This document shows, piece by piece, positions 63,880 through 64,000 of a stretch of DNA of 64,000 nt. Numbering within the stretch: position 1 is the stretch's first letter; each line of letters starts with the position of its first letter. The DNA comes from Anodontia alba (Eukaryota > Mollusca > Bivalvia > Lucinida > Lucinidae): NCBI GenBank assembly GCA_964016985.1, contig OZ024826.1, forward strand, positions 72,918,768-72,982,767, read 5' to 3'. Under the pieces are notes generated by a model. It did no database searches, was not told where the DNA came from, and saw only the letters and a list, made by a program, of their open reading frames with translations. The position numbers and the translations under genes are program-made.

Positions 63880-64000
63880 TTACGAAAAACGCCTATTCAA
63901 ATATATTGAAAATTTTACCACCAAAAAATGAAAATTTTCAGATACAAATTCTGGTATTTTTTTTCATATTTATGCTGAAAACATAGATTGTGGGTACTCG
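63880..64000. mobile_element. Family F MITE, cut by the window end
   Basis: Starts TTACGAAAAACGCCTATTC and runs through CCACCAAAAAATGAAAATTT to ACATAGATTGTGGGTACTCG, where the window stops just before the core hairpin. Confidence 0.7.

Overview
The window looks like repeat-dense intergenic DNA from an invertebrate animal, most likely a bivalve mollusc. That assignment is an inference from the AT-rich base composition, the repeats with TCCGTCC-rich heads at 8.4 kb and 37.8 kb, the tRNA-derived SINEs and the crowd of palindromic non-autonomous DNA transposons. I recognise no intact host gene, tRNA or rRNA gene, and no CRISPR array. The only protein-derived sequences I can identify are two dead transposons: a jockey/CR1-type LINE reverse transcriptase (about 50.0-51.6 kb) and a mariner transposase (56.8-58.2 kb). 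One orphan 80-codon frame (58397-58639, minus) is kept as a weak candidate.

Most annotated sequence consists of short fold-back (MITE-like) families, named here ad hoc. A: ends near CCGTATTTACCC, core hairpin on GATCAGACGCC, about 20 whole or partial copies. B1/B2/B3 and C: hairpins on GATCAGACTGCGC with different outer ends. D1/D2, E and L: TTAA at both ends, piggyBac-like. F: ends near ACGAAAACA, core hairpin on GTTAGAACCGCC. P: GGCCCAGTTG ends, 3-bp CAG/CTG target duplications, PIF/Harbinger-like. H: GGGCCGTTATCGGCCC hairpin. I: CCCAGCGGGCACA ends. J: about 0.4 kb with an internal GATCAG hairpin and a TATA-like motif. G, K, M, N and Q: other dispersed repeats. Three TSD-bounded SINE insertions are present (35.8, 40.2 and 60.9 kb).

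Layout. 0-12 kb: L, D, J, K, N, A, P, F and G elements. 13-16.3 kb: a (GA)n tract, a degenerate tandem array carrying an H element, and a minisatellite of 49-bp units. 17-38 kb: mixed A, B, C, D, E and F elements, a SINE, and an A-run joined to a long (TA)n tract. 39-42.3 kb: a degenerate tandem array invaded by H, a Tigger-like element and a SINE, then a minisatellite of 51-bp units. 43-64 kb: D, P, B2, E, F and A elements, the LINE, and the mariner copy split by a short LTR-retrotransposon remnant.

The strongest biology is structural. (1) Palindromic cores often carry matched changes in both arms, which suggests that the arms are homogenised or repeatedly rebuilt. (2) A GATCAG-centred hairpin module recurs inside families whose ends are unrelated. 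(3) Several nested insertions leave interrupted frames or repeats that reconstruct the empty site and fix the target-site duplications: P in the LINE (CTG), L in E (TTAA), a SINE in H (10 bp) and an LTR element in mariner. Family assignments come from reading the sequence only; no database search was run.
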